64,000 nucleotides of DNA from Cellulophaga lytica DSM 7489 (lineage in GTDB: Bacteria; Bacteroidota; Bacteroidia; Flavobacteriales; Flavobacteriaceae): contig NC_015167.1 of the NCBI RefSeq assembly GCF_000190595.1, positions 2,407,501-2,471,500 of the forward strand. Direction: 5' to 3'. The notes under the pieces were generated by a model, which made no database searches, was not told the origin of the DNA, and was given only the letters and a program-made list of their open reading frames with translations. This document shows positions 38,662 to 47,904 of this stretch, piece by piece. Position numbers and translations under genes: made by a program. Numbering within the stretch: the stretch's first letter is position 1; each line of letters opens with the position of its first letter.

Positions 38662-39474
38662 ATGGGTGATGATTTAGGGGTTAGTATTTTTGGTATTACT
38701 GCTTTACTAGCAATTTTAGGCTACTTTATTTATATTCTTTACTATATAGCAGATTTATACTTTTTTACTCCTTCTAAAGAGAATGTTAAGCTATCTGCAG
38801 CAGATGAACATTTAATAATTAAAAATTTACCTGCGTATTCTTTGTTGTCTTCTAAGCACAAACAAAAGTTTAAAAACAGAGTATCTAGATTTAGAGCTAA
38901 TAAAACATTTATATTTTCAGAACAAAGTTCTAAGGATGAAGAAATAAAGCTGCTATTGTCTGCAACGGCAGCTTTTTTAATGTTAGGTTTTAAAGATTAT
39001 AGAATATCTACAATAAAAAAAATACTTATTTACCCTTCTGCATACTTTTCTACAATTACAAAACAAAATCATTTAGGAGAGTATAATCCGCAATTAAAAA
39101 CATTGGTTTTTTCTGCCGAACACGTATTAAGTGGTTTTGAAAATGCTACAGATAATCTAAATTTAGGAGTGCATGAGTTTGCACACGCATTAGCTTTTCA
39201 CTTTAAAAAAGATTTAAAATACACAGCTGTTAAGTTTAGAAACGGATTAGCAAAAATGGAAAAATTGCTGCATGATAAGGAATTTTTAAAACGAGTAGAA
39301 AGTACTCAGTATTTTAGACCTTATGCAACTACAAATATTCATGAATTTTTTGCTGTTGCCTTGGAAAATTACGTAGAGACTCCATCAGATTTTGTAGCCA
39401 CTTTTCCGGAGTTGTATAAAATAATTACGCGTATGCTTAACTTTGAAGAGTTTAGTTTTCATAACAAACTTTAA
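38662..39474 (+). CDS. MtfA-like zinc-dependent peptidase
   Basis: 270 residues. An N-terminal membrane helix (about residues 8-30, FGITALLAILGYFIYILYYI) is followed by a soluble domain with zinc motif HEFAH (LGVHEFAHALAFHF) and a downstream Glu in NIHEFFAVALENYVETP. This matches the M90/MtfA family, whose E. coli member binds the repressor Mlc. Flavobacterial members are membrane-anchored. It starts 18 bases after argS. Its last four bases overlap the end of the convergent receptor gene at 39471. Confidence 0.85.
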   Translation: MGDDLGVSIFGITALLAILGYFIYILYYIADLYFFTPSKENVKLSAADEHLIIKNLPAYSLLSSKHKQKFKNRVSRFRANKTFIFSEQSSKDEEIKLLLSATAAFLMLGFKDYRISTIKKILIYPSAYFSTITKQNHLGEYNPQLKTLVFSAEHVLSGFENATDNLNLGVHEFAHALAFHFKKDLKYTAVKFRNGLAKMEKLLHDKEFLKRVESTQYFRPYATTNIHEFFAVALENYVETPSDFVATFPELYKIITRMLNFEEFSFHNKL

Positions 39475-42005
39475 AAATTTATTCTAAAACTTGCATTTGG
39501 TGTTATACCTAATGATACACTTTCTACAGTTTCAATTTCGTTGTCATTAGTAACTCTGTAATATCTATTTAATATATTTTCTTTGTTTAATATGTTTAGT
39601 ATAGATGTGCCCAATGTGGCTTTATATTTTTTGCTTATTTTAAAGTTGTAGAGTGCAGATATGTCTGCTCTAACATAATTTGGCAATCTACTACTGTTTG
39701 GATCTTTGTAATTTATTTTTGCAGGAAAACTAAATAAATCTAACGCATTATTGCCTTCTTCTGGTTCTGTATAGGGTTTTCCAGAGTTGTAATTTACGCC
39801 AACACCAATTTTAAAATTTTTGTAATTGTAATTTGCGGCAAAAGTAATAGTGTGTCTAATGTCTAAATTATTAGGAAATGTATTTGGTGTAATATCTTTA
39901 AAAACATAATTGTTTAAGTTGTATGTGTAGCTTAACCAGGTACTATAATTATTGTTTTTTTTGTTAATTAAAAACTCAATGCCTTTAATGTTGTATTTTC
40001 CTATTTCGCCATTAAATTGATCTTGGTTTTGGAACCCCTGTGTAAGTGTACTTATTCCTTTTACATTTTTATAAAAGCCTTCAATACCAATATAAATGCT
40101 ATTTTTTTCATAATTAAACCCAACAGATAATTGTTTACTTGTGGTTATAGGTAACTCATCTTCATCAGCTAAAATCCACCTTCTTTTCTCTACACCTAAA
40201 AAGTTTTGTTCTAAATCTATAATTTGGTTGGTGGTCTGACTTTTAAATTCTCCTAACAGAGATGCGTTAAAATTTGTGGCAACATTGTAGTTTATGTTTA
40301 AACGAGGTTCTACTATCCAACGTTTAAAAGTATTAATATTTTCAATGTAATTTACACGAGCCCCAGCTCTTGCTTTTAGCTTAATAGTTTGGTAGTCAAT
40401 TTCAGAAAAAATAGAGTGAGCTCTAATTACACCTTTTATGTTTTTTTTATAAGGAGGTTGTGTTACATTGGTAAAATTAATAATACCTGTTTCTATAAGT
40501 TGATAGCCATTTATTAGCTTTATATTATCTGTTAGCTGGTATTTAGTATTTACTTTTAACCCGTTTTCTAAAACCTTATTAGTTTGCTGTAATTGTTGCT
40601 CTTGATTGTTTGCTACTTCATTAGCATTTAAATTGTAAGAGGTGCGGTAGGCATTTATTTTGGTTGAAAATTTATTGGTCCACTTACTTTCTAAGCTACC
40701 ACCAAAAGAGGTGTTTTTTTGATCTAAATTGCTAAAGTTACTTTCGTTATTTGCGTTAGTCTCTTCATAATTTAAAACGTTGTTCATATAAATAAAGCTA
40801 AAGCGCAATTTATGTTTGTTAGTGATATCATATAGGGCCTTTGCTGTAAAATCATAAAAATAGAAATCTTCTCTTCTTGTAATTTCTGTATCTCGGTCAT
40901 TATTTTCTATATCACTGTCTTGAAAAGTCTTATCAAAATACCTGTTGTAGGTTGGCGAGTTTAAAAAATCTGTTATAGATCTTCTGGCAGAAAACTGTAA
41001 AGCTCCTTTGTTAGTAATAGGTACTTGTGTGTATGCGTCTGCACTAATCATGTTAAAACCTGCGCCAAAAAAAGAATCGTTTACATTGTTGTTGGTTCGC
41101 ATATCTATAACACTACTAATACCGTCTCCATATTGCGGACTGGTGCCGTTTTTAGTTATTGTTACGCTATTGGTTAGGTAAGGGTTAAAAGCAGATATTA
41201 ACCCAAAAAAATGCCCAGACTGGTACATTTTTATGTCTTCCCAAAGCACAAGGTTTTGGTCGTTAGTACCACCACGCACATTAATATCAGATACAGTTTC
41301 ATTGCTACTTTTAATTCCGGGTAATGCTTGTACTGTTTGTAGTACATCTGGCTCTATAAGTCCAGGTAATATTCCAAAATCTGAAGTATTTAAAATTACA
41401 CTACCGTCTTTAGATTTACGTAAACCAGTAGTTAAAAACTTAGAAATTACTACCTCTTTTAATTGTACATAATGTTGTTTAAGTAAAAAGGTATTTACTG
41501 GTTTATTTTTATTAAGTTCTGTAGCATTAAAATGCATAGTCTTGTACCCAATAAAACGTACTTTAATTATAGCATCTTTGGGTATATTGTTTAATGTAAA
41601 GTACCCGGTAGAGTCTGTAACTGTAGCAATATTTTGTTCTAAAACTTCTATGGTAGCACCATTTATAGTGTTTTGCTCAAAATTATCTAAAAATTTTGCG
41701 TGTATACTTATGGTATTCTCTTTAGAAAAAGCATAATACCGTTGACTTAATTTAGTTAAGGTTAAGGAAGTTTTTTTAGCTATATAATTTAAAATACTTT
41801 CTAAGTTATTATCTGTGCTTGGTGTAATAGTTAATGTATCTGTGTCTTTATTAGCAAAAGATATTCTAATATTAAATTGCTCCTCTAACTGTTGTAAGTA
41901 AGTTGTTAAAGGTAGCGTACTACTGCTTTCTTGCGCATTAGCTACACAACTAATGGCAAAAAAAAAGCAATAAAAAATAACTTTTAAATACTTATTTTTC
42001 AGCAT
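39471..42005 (-). CDS. FecA-type TonB-dependent receptor with STN signalling domain
   Basis: 844 residues. Signal peptide (CVANAQ), STN domain (about residues 27-95, LEEQFNIRISFANKD...SILNYIAKKTSLTLTKL), carboxypeptidase-regulatory-like domain (GATIEVLEQNIATVTDSTGYF, about 97-165), plug (VQALPGIKSSNETVSDINVRGG, GLISAFNPYLTNSVTITKNG), then barrel ending in FRINF. The STN domain should signal through the FecR-type protein encoded just upstream, whose stop it overlaps by 14 bases. Shorter than the SusC receptors, and no susD follows. Third gene of a sigma/anti-sigma/receptor operon. Substrate unknown. Confidence 0.9.
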   Translation of the reverse strand: MLKNKYLKVIFYCFFFAISCVANAQESSSTLPLTTYLQQLEEQFNIRISFANKDTDTLTITPSTDNNLESILNYIAKKTSLTLTKLSQRYYAFSKENTISIHAKFLDNFEQNTINGATIEVLEQNIATVTDSTGYFTLNNIPKDAIIKVRFIGYKTMHFNATELNKNKPVNTFLLKQHYVQLKEVVISKFLTTGLRKSKDGSVILNTSDFGILPGLIEPDVLQTVQALPGIKSSNETVSDINVRGGTNDQNLVLWEDIKMYQSGHFFGLISAFNPYLTNSVTITKNGTSPQYGDGISSVIDMRTNNNVNDSFFGAGFNMISADAYTQVPITNKGALQFSARRSITDFLNSPTYNRYFDKTFQDSDIENNDRDTEITRREDFYFYDFTAKALYDITNKHKLRFSFIYMNNVLNYEETNANNESNFSNLDQKNTSFGGSLESKWTNKFSTKINAYRTSYNLNANEVANNQEQQLQQTNKVLENGLKVNTKYQLTDNIKLINGYQLIETGIINFTNVTQPPYKKNIKGVIRAHSIFSEIDYQTIKLKARAGARVNYIENINTFKRWIVEPRLNINYNVATNFNASLLGEFKSQTTNQIIDLEQNFLGVEKRRWILADEDELPITTSKQLSVGFNYEKNSIYIGIEGFYKNVKGISTLTQGFQNQDQFNGEIGKYNIKGIEFLINKKNNNYSTWLSYTYNLNNYVFKDITPNTFPNNLDIRHTITFAANYNYKNFKIGVGVNYNSGKPYTEPEEGNNALDLFSFPAKINYKDPNSSRLPNYVRADISALYNFKISKKYKATLGTSILNILNKENILNRYYRVTNDNEIETVESVSLGITPNASFRINF

Positions 42006-42900
42006 AAAACAACACCTTATTCTCCTCTAATGTATAACTAATTTTAGAAGGTATACTAATACTCTTTAACGCAAGATCTAAATCCTTGTTGTTAAAAGAG
42101 CCTGTATAAAGTTGTTTTGTGTTTACGTTTTTTGTGGTTACAGTTAAATTAAATTGTCTTTGTAATTCATTAAAAACAAACTCTAACGGTATGCTTTTAA
42201 AAGTGCTTTCATTTAAAGTCCAAGACGGTACCAGTGTTTTTACGTGACTAAGCGGTGCAACATTACCGTTAATAACCATAAAAGATGTGCCACCAGGAAC
42301 CTTGTAGTCTTTACCATTGTAGTTTACATTTACAAGCCCCTCATAGCAAGTAACCTCAAAAAAGTTTGCTCTAGTTTCTACATTAAATTGCGTGCCCAAA
42401 ACACTAATTACACCTTGGTTTGTAGTTACTGTAAATTTTTCTCCTTTTGCAACTTTAAAAAAAGCTTCGCCTTCTAAAGATACATCTCTTTTTTGGTCCC
42501 ACTTATTTTTATTGTACGCAATTTTAGACTCTGCGTTTAGTATAACTTCAGAGTTATCAGGTAAAATAAGTTCGTTATTTTGTGCATAATCTGTACTAAC
42601 TGTTTGTTCTAAAGTTGTAGTATAAAAATAACCTAAGCCAAATAGTAGTATAACAGCAGCGGCAATACTAATGTATTTTTTAAACGGGTTTAATTTAATA
42701 ACCTTGGTTTGTTTATTTGTATTGCGTTTTTTATTAATAGCCTGTAAAGCCTTTTCTTGGTCAAATTCTGGTGCCTTTAGCTTACTAGAAGCTGTAATAA
42801 TTTTTTGGTAAGATGCGTATTCTTCGGTTTTTTTAAACTGAATAATTTCTTCTTCTGTTAACTCGTTATTTAGCCATTTGGCTAGGTAATTCTCTTGCAT
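41992..42900 (-). CDS. FecR-family anti-sigma factor
   Basis: 302 residues using the ATG at 42900 (MQENYLAKWLNNELTEEE); the frame could extend 9 codons to 42927, but the shorter start gives the family's N-terminus. Cytoplasmic sigma-binding part, a single membrane helix (ISIAAAVILLFGLGYFYT, about residues 78-95), then the periplasmic FecR domain (NSEVILNAESKIAYNKN, LEGEAFFKVAKGEKFTV, VLGTQFNVETR) and a C-terminal STN-contacting domain (IPLEFVFNELQRQFNLTV). It should hold the ECF sigma factor at 42995 and release it on a signal from the receptor at 39471. Confidence 0.94.
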   Translation of the reverse strand: MQENYLAKWLNNELTEEEIIQFKKTEEYASYQKIITASSKLKAPEFDQEKALQAINKKRNTNKQTKVIKLNPFKKYISIAAAVILLFGLGYFYTTTLEQTVSTDYAQNNELILPDNSEVILNAESKIAYNKNKWDQKRDVSLEGEAFFKVAKGEKFTVTTNQGVISVLGTQFNVETRANFFEVTCYEGLVNVNYNGKDYKVPGGTSFMVINGNVAPLSHVKTLVPSWTLNESTFKSIPLEFVFNELQRQFNLTVTTKNVNTKQLYTGSFNNKDLDLALKSISIPSKISYTLEENKVLFYAEK

Positions 42901-42994
42901 AACTTTTGCTTTACGTAGGTATAACAATCAATAAGTAAAAAACCCTACTTTATATTTTATTTTTTATCAATCTATATAATTTGGCATCAATGTA

Positions 42995-43507
42995 TTAAAT
43001 GCCATCTATGTGTTCTCTAAGAGATTTTAGTGCTAAATGCATTCTTTTTTCTATTGCTTTTACACTTACACCTTCTAACTCTGCAATTTCTGCATATTTC
43101 TTTTTATCTATTCTATTAAGTAAAAAAGTAGTACGCTGGTTTTCTGGTAAATTTGCCAGTGCTCTGTCTAATTTTTCTTGAAACTGTTTTTCTTCAAGCA
43201 AAAACTCTGGTGTTTCATTAGACACATCTGTGTTTAAGTGTGCATATTTTAAGCGTACTTTATCTGCCTTAATCATATTTAAATATAAATTATTGGCAAT
43301 AGTATAAACATAAGATTTTGCTTTTGTGGGTACAACTTTAGCACAATTTTCCCATAGTTTTACAAAAGCCTCTTGTACGGCGTCATATGCTTTTTCTTCG
43401 TTACCAAACTTATAATATATATAGTTAAACACCGTTTTAGAGTTGGTGGTAAAGAGGTGGTTATATACTTTCTCTTCGCAAACATTGTTGTGGTTGTCTA
43501 TGTTCAA
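42995..43507 (-). CDS. ECF RNA polymerase sigma factor, FecI-like
   Basis: 170 residues. Sigma-70 region 2 (TVFNYIYYKFGNEEKAYDAVQEAFVKLWEN) and region 4 with the HTH (LPENQRTTFLLNRIDKKKYAEIAELEGVSVKAIEKRMHLALKSLR in its conserved parts). The start is a TTG at 43507; no ATG precedes region 2 in frame. A TACCTTTG -7 box lies about 20 bases upstream. First gene of the operon with the anti-sigma factor (94 bases on) and receptor. It likely directs that operon and perhaps the divergent lipoprotein gene. Confidence 0.92.
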   Translation of the reverse strand: MNIDNHNNVCEEKVYNHLFTTNSKTVFNYIYYKFGNEEKAYDAVQEAFVKLWENCAKVVPTKAKSYVYTIANNLYLNMIKADKVRLKYAHLNTDVSNETPEFLLEEKQFQEKLDRALANLPENQRTTFLLNRIDKKKYAEIAELEGVSVKAIEKRMHLALKSLREHIDGI

Positions 43508-43527
43508 AACTTGTTTTTTTATTTTTC

Positions 43528-43535
43528 CAAAGGTA
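43528..43535 (-). promoter_or_regulatory. -7 promoter box of the sigma factor operon
   Basis: TACCTTTG on the minus strand, exact TAnnTTTG, 20 bases before the TTG start at 43507. It lies in the 114-base divergent region shared with the lipoprotein gene at 43622. No -33 TTG is evident. Confidence 0.5.
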
Positions 43536-43621
43536 TTTTAAAAAAATGATATTTTTTTGGTAGGGTATTTTTTAACTGAGTTGTTATAGAGCTATAAAAA
43601 CAAAAAATAAACCAAATTATT

Positions 43622-45340
43622 ATGAAAAACTTTTTTGCAAAATTTATGTTTGCTGCCCTACTTACAGCAACATTTAGTTTAACTTCTTGTCAAGAAGAGT
43701 TTGAAGAATTACCAGATAACAATGATGGTAAATCAATAGAAGCTACTTCTGCCACAGCTACTTTAATTAAAGGAACATCTTCTAAAGATGGCTCTTATGA
43801 CAATATAGTTGATGGCGCTAGTTGTTTTGCCATACAGTTTCCTTACAATGTTACTGTAAATGGGTTAGATATTACTATAGATTCTGTAGCAGATTTAAAA
43901 TTAATAGAAGAAATATTAGATGAAATAGATTCTGATGATTACAACTTACAAATAATTTATCCAATTAAAATTACACTATCAAACTACACAGAAATTACTA
44001 TTAATAGTAGAGAAGAATTAGTTGCCCAAGCTAAAGAGTGTATAGAAGGTGGTGAAGATGATGATATTGAGTGCATAGACTTTGTTTACCCAATAGATTT
44101 ATTCAGTTTTAATACAAACCTTGAAATTACAAATACTACTACGGTAGAGAGTGATAGGCAAATGAGATTGTTTTTTGCAGGCTTAGGGGCTAATGATATT
44201 GTTGGAATAGATTTTCCTATTACTTTAGAAAAGTATGACGGGACTAAAGTTGATGTAAACAACAATGCAGAATTAGCTGTTGTGTTAGAAAATGCAAAAG
44301 ATATGTGTGATGAGGATGATGATAATGATTACAATGACGATGATTTTACTAAAGAAAGGTTAGATGCATTTTTAGTAGACTGTCCTATGATTTTACAAGA
44401 AATTTTTAGAGACAGCCAAGAACAAACAGAACAGTACTTAGAGTTTATTGTAGACTTTAAAGAAAACGGAACTGTAATAACTAAAGATAATGATGGCAAT
44501 TATATTGAAGGAGCTTGGTCTACTAATATAGGAGTTAACAGTAAAAGAGTAGAATTAAAATTAGAGTTTGAAACTCTTGTAGATTTTAATTTAGAATGGT
44601 TTGTTTATGAGTTAAACAATGATAAAATTAAACTTTTTGCCAATGGCGGAAGTGATAGAATTATATTAAAAAAATATTGTGAGTTATCTGGGAACAATCC
44701 AAATGATAACTTAAGTGATATATTAGGAGAATGTAAATGGGAGTTTACAGTTCCTAGCAGTTCTAGTATTGGAGTTTACAATGTTAAATTTTTAGAAAAC
44801 GGAACGGTTAAGTTTGTAGATGAAAACGGAAGTGTTTTTACTATAGATACTTTTACAACTTGGGCTTTAGAAGGTAATATCATTATTTTTTATAATGCCA
44901 ATCAAGAATTGATTGCTGAAAAATGGAAAATAAGATCATATACAGAAACTCAAATGTATGTAGATATCTACAATGAAGATGAGGTAATGTATCAAAATGT
45001 ATTGCAAAGAAATTGTGAGGATGGTGCTGCTTGTAGTGATGCAGATATAAATGAAGCTTTACTAGGACAGTGTAAATTTAAAATCACAAACTTAGATGGT
45101 ACTTTTTTTGAAGAATTATATATAGATTTTTCTAACAATAATATTCACGCTTATGATGCTAACAATACAATAGCAGATGAAGGTAATTGGTCTTTGCAAA
45201 GTGGTACTTTACAATTTAATAGTTTAAGTATGACTTTAGCAAACTACATAGGAGAGTGGAATGTAATAGAATGTGGTACAGATACTTTTAAATTAGAAAG
45301 AGGAGAAGAAATTATTGTCTTAACCAAAGCATGTGACTAA
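43622..45340 (+). CDS. Large modular lipoprotein of unknown function, divergent from the sigma/anti-sigma/receptor operon
   Basis: 572 residues. Lipoprotein signal with lipobox LTSC (Cys23), followed by QEEFEE, an acidic stretch of the kind that marks surface-exposed lipoproteins in this phylum. Two repeat layers are visible. In the N-terminal half, [F/Y]P-x-x-[I/V/L]-[T/F] starts recur at about residues 73, 113, 156 and 198, each followed by a Thr/Asn-rich strand and often an [S/N]xxEL-like end. In the C-terminal half, three modules are each bounded by two cysteines (254-353, 371-465, 484-571), with a shared FxENGTV or similar strand and W(S/A)xxxG turns, resembling lipocalin-like domains. 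An Asp-rich segment lies near residues 223-240. I do not recognise a named family for the whole. Ligand unknown. Confidence 0.85.
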   Translation: MKNFFAKFMFAALLTATFSLTSCQEEFEELPDNNDGKSIEATSATATLIKGTSSKDGSYDNIVDGASCFAIQFPYNVTVNGLDITIDSVADLKLIEEILDEIDSDDYNLQIIYPIKITLSNYTEITINSREELVAQAKECIEGGEDDDIECIDFVYPIDLFSFNTNLEITNTTTVESDRQMRLFFAGLGANDIVGIDFPITLEKYDGTKVDVNNNAELAVVLENAKDMCDEDDDNDYNDDDFTKERLDAFLVDCPMILQEIFRDSQEQTEQYLEFIVDFKENGTVITKDNDGNYIEGAWSTNIGVNSKRVELKLEFETLVDFNLEWFVYELNNDKIKLFANGGSDRIILKKYCELSGNNPNDNLSDILGECKWEFTVPSSSSIGVYNVKFLENGTVKFVDENGSVFTIDTFTTWALEGNIIIFYNANQELIAEKWKIRSYTETQMYVDIYNEDEVMYQNVLQRNCEDGAACSDADINEALLGQCKFKITNLDGTFFEELYIDFSNNNIHAYDANNTIADEGNWSLQSGTLQFNSLSMTLANYIGEWNVIECGTDTFKLERGEEIIVLTKACD

Positions 45341-45363
45341 ATATTAGCACATCATAATTATGC

Positions 45364-45397
45364 AAAAGGACAACTTTTTACAAGTTGTCCTTTTTTT
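45364..45397 (+). terminator. Terminator after the modular lipoprotein gene
   Basis: AAAAGGACAACTT (45364-45376) pairs perfectly with AAGTTGTCCTTTT (45382-45394) around a 5-base loop and is followed by T. It lies 23 bases past the stop. Confidence 0.92.
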
Positions 45398-45443
45398 GTG
45401 CCATATTTTTTGCCTTAAACCATACACTTCCCAATGTAATTAT

Positions 45444-45451
45444 TAAATTTG
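45444..45451 (+). promoter_or_regulatory. Probable -7 promoter box of ffh
   Basis: TAAATTTG, exact TAnnTTTG, 23 bases upstream of the ATG at 45475. A well-spaced TTG is not seen. Confidence 0.5.
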
Positions 45452-45474
45452 CATTTCCAGAAAAAAGTAGACTT

Positions 45475-46815
45475 ATGTTCAATAATTTAAGTGAAAAGTT
45501 AGATAAAGCGTTCCACGTCTTGAAAGGACACGGACAAATAACAGAAATTAATGTTGCAGAAACTTTAAAAGAAGTTCGTAGAGCTTTATTAGACGCCGAT
45601 GTTAACTTTAAAATAGCAAAAGAATTTACCAATAGAGTAAAAGAAAAAGCACTAGGTCAAAACGTACTTACAACCTTACAGCCTGGCCAGTTAATGGTTA
45701 AGTTGGTTAAGGATGAGCTTACCGAGCTTATGGGTGGTGACGCAGAAGGTATAAACCTATCTGGTACACCATCAGTAATATTAATGTCTGGTTTGCAAGG
45801 GTCTGGTAAAACAACCTTTTCTGGTAAACTTGCTAATTACCTAAAAACTAAAAAAACTAAAAAACCTTTATTGGTTGCTTGTGATGTTTATCGTCCTGCG
45901 GCTATAGATCAGTTACACGTTGTTGGTGACCAAATAGGAGTAGAGGTTTTCTCAGACCGTGGTAATACAAATCCGGTAGCAATTGCAGAAGCTGGTATAG
46001 CACACGCAAAAGCAAACGGACATAATGTTGTTATTATAGATACAGCTGGTCGTTTAGCTGTAGATGAGGAAATGATGACAGAGATTGCCAATGTACATAA
46101 AGCAATAAACCCTCAAGAAACATTATTTGTTGTAGATTCTATGACAGGGCAAGATGCTGTAAACACAGCAAAAGCCTTTAATGATGTGTTAAATTTTGAT
46201 GGTGTTATACTTACAAAATTAGATGGTGATACTCGTGGTGGTGCAGCCATATCTATTAAATCTGTAGTAACTAAGCCAATTAAATTTATTGGTACTGGTG
46301 AAAAAATGGACGCAATAGATGTTTTTCACCCTTCTCGTATGGCAGAACGTATCCTAGGTATGGGAGATGTTGTGTCTTTAGTAGAGCGTGCACAAGAACA
46401 GTTTGATGAGGCTGAGGCACGAAAAATACAGAAGAAAATTGCAAAAAATAAATTTGGGTTCGATGATTTCTTAAAGCAAATTCAGCAAATTAAGAAAATG
46501 GGTAGCCTAAAAGATTTAATGGGAATGATACCTGGTGCTGGTAAAGCATTAAAAGGTATGGATATAGATGATGATGCTTTTAAACACGTAGAAGCTATTA
46601 TACATTCTATGACGCCTGTAGAACGTGAAACTCCTAATTTACTTAACGCAAGCCGTAAAAGAAGAATAGCTAAAGGTAGTGGTAGATCTGTACAAGAAGT
46701 AAACCAATTACTTAAACAATTTGACCAGATGAGCAAAATGATGAAGATGATGCAAGGCGGTGGCGGTAAAAAAATGATGCAAATGATGGGTGGTATGAAA
46801 GGTATGCGCCCATAA
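45475..46815 (+). CDS. ffh: Signal recognition particle protein Ffh (SRP54)
   Basis: 446 residues from the ATG at 45475 (MFNNLSEKLDKAFHVLKGHG). An upstream in-frame ATG at 45385 falls inside the preceding terminator and is unlikely. N domain, then G domain with GLQGSGKTTFSGKLA, DVYRPAAIDQL, DTAGRL, TKLDGDTRGGAA, then the Met-rich M domain (SKMMKMMQGGGGKKMMQMMGGMKGM) that binds signal peptides and 4.5S RNA. Targets membrane proteins to SecYEG (secY at 25877) and docks at L23 (rplW). Single-gene unit. Confidence 0.98.
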   Translation: MFNNLSEKLDKAFHVLKGHGQITEINVAETLKEVRRALLDADVNFKIAKEFTNRVKEKALGQNVLTTLQPGQLMVKLVKDELTELMGGDAEGINLSGTPSVILMSGLQGSGKTTFSGKLANYLKTKKTKKPLLVACDVYRPAAIDQLHVVGDQIGVEVFSDRGNTNPVAIAEAGIAHAKANGHNVVIIDTAGRLAVDEEMMTEIANVHKAINPQETLFVVDSMTGQDAVNTAKAFNDVLNFDGVILTKLDGDTRGGAAISIKSVVTKPIKFIGTGEKMDAIDVFHPSRMAERILGMGDVVSLVERAQEQFDEAEARKIQKKIAKNKFGFDDFLKQIQQIKKMGSLKDLMGMIPGAGKALKGMDIDDDAFKHVEAIIHSMTPVERETPNLLNASRKRRIAKGSGRSVQEVNQLLKQFDQMSKMMKMMQGGGGKKMMQMMGGMKGMRP

Positions 46816-46864
46816 TTAATAAAAATTAGTTTCAATATAAAACCATCAAACTAACAACCTAATA

Positions 46865-47752
46865 ATGGAATTACTAGACGGAAAAAAAGTATCAAACCAA
46901 ATTAAAGAAGAAATTACCGTTGAGGTAACCAAAATGAGAGAGCGTGGAGAAAAAGTTCCACACTTGGCAGCAATTATAGTTGGTAATGATGGGGCAAGCT
47001 TAACGTATGTAGGTAGTAAAGTACGCTCTTGTGAGCGTGTTGGTTTTGAGTCTACTTTAGTACAAATGCCTAGTACTACTAGTGAAATAGAATTGCTACG
47101 TAAAATTGAAGAACTGAATCAAGATGATGAAATAGATGGTTTTATTGTACAATTGCCATTGCCACCACAAATAGACACGCAAAAGGTGCTTTTAGCGGTA
47201 GATCCAGATAAAGATGTAGATGGTTTTCATCCAACCAACTTTGGTAAAATGGCTTTGGATATGAGTACGTTTATACCAGCAACGCCATTTGGTATTTTAG
47301 AGTTGTTAGAGCGTTATAAAGTAGATACTAAAGGTAAACATACCGTTGTTATTGGTCGTAGTCATATTGTTGGTAGGCCAATGAGTATTTTAATGGGACG
47401 TAAAGGTTGGCCAGGGAACTCTACAGTTACCTTAACACACAGTGCTACAAAAAATATTACACAAATTATTTCTCAGGCAGATATTGTTATTTCTGCGTTA
47501 GGAGTTCCTAATTTCTTAAAGGCAGAAATGGTAAAAGATGATGCTGTAGTTATAGATGTTGGTATTACTCGTGTAGCAGATGATACAAAACCAAAAGGTT
47601 ACTATATTACTGGTGATGTAGATTTTGAAAATGTAAGTAAAAAAGCATCTTTTATAACACCTGTTCCAGGTGGTGTAGGACCAATGACAATTGCTATGTT
47701 GTTAAAGAATACTTTATTAGCAAGAGAGCGTCATAGAAATGCTAATAGATAA
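46865..47752 (+). CDS. folD: Bifunctional methylenetetrahydrofolate dehydrogenase/cyclohydrolase FolD
   Basis: 295 residues. Interconverts 5,10-methylene-THF and 10-formyl-THF in one-carbon metabolism. Substrate-site YVGSKVRSCERVGF with the catalytic Lys, QLPLPPQID, PDKDVDGFHPTNFGKM, and the nucleotide-binding VVIGRSHIVGRPMSILM and PVPGGVGPMTIAMLLKNT. Starts 49 bases after ffh and is followed by a terminator, so the two may be cotranscribed. Confidence 0.98.
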   Translation: MELLDGKKVSNQIKEEITVEVTKMRERGEKVPHLAAIIVGNDGASLTYVGSKVRSCERVGFESTLVQMPSTTSEIELLRKIEELNQDDEIDGFIVQLPLPPQIDTQKVLLAVDPDKDVDGFHPTNFGKMALDMSTFIPATPFGILELLERYKVDTKGKHTVVIGRSHIVGRPMSILMGRKGWPGNSTVTLTHSATKNITQIISQADIVISALGVPNFLKAEMVKDDAVVIDVGITRVADDTKPKGYYITGDVDFENVSKKASFITPVPGGVGPMTIAMLLKNTLLARERHRNANR

Positions 47753-47805
47753 AAATAGTAGCTATTTTTAAAGCTAAATAAACAAAAATTTTTAGTAATA
47801 ATACT

Positions 47806-47838
47806 AAACCATTGCATATTGTGCAATGGTTTTTTTTA
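47806..47838 (+). terminator. Terminator after folD
   Basis: An 11-bp perfect stem AAACCATTGCA (47806-47816) / TGCAATGGTTT (47822-47832) encloses a 5-base loop and is followed by a T run. Confidence 0.92.
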
Positions 47839-47904
47839 TGTTAATAAGTTAGCTTCAAACCTACCATTTAAATAGGTAATTTTAATCCGCATAAATATAA
47901 AATA

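Noticed and set aside
45385-45474. ATG at 45385 as ffh start
   Set aside because: It lies inside the preceding terminator and adds 30 residues absent from the Ffh family.
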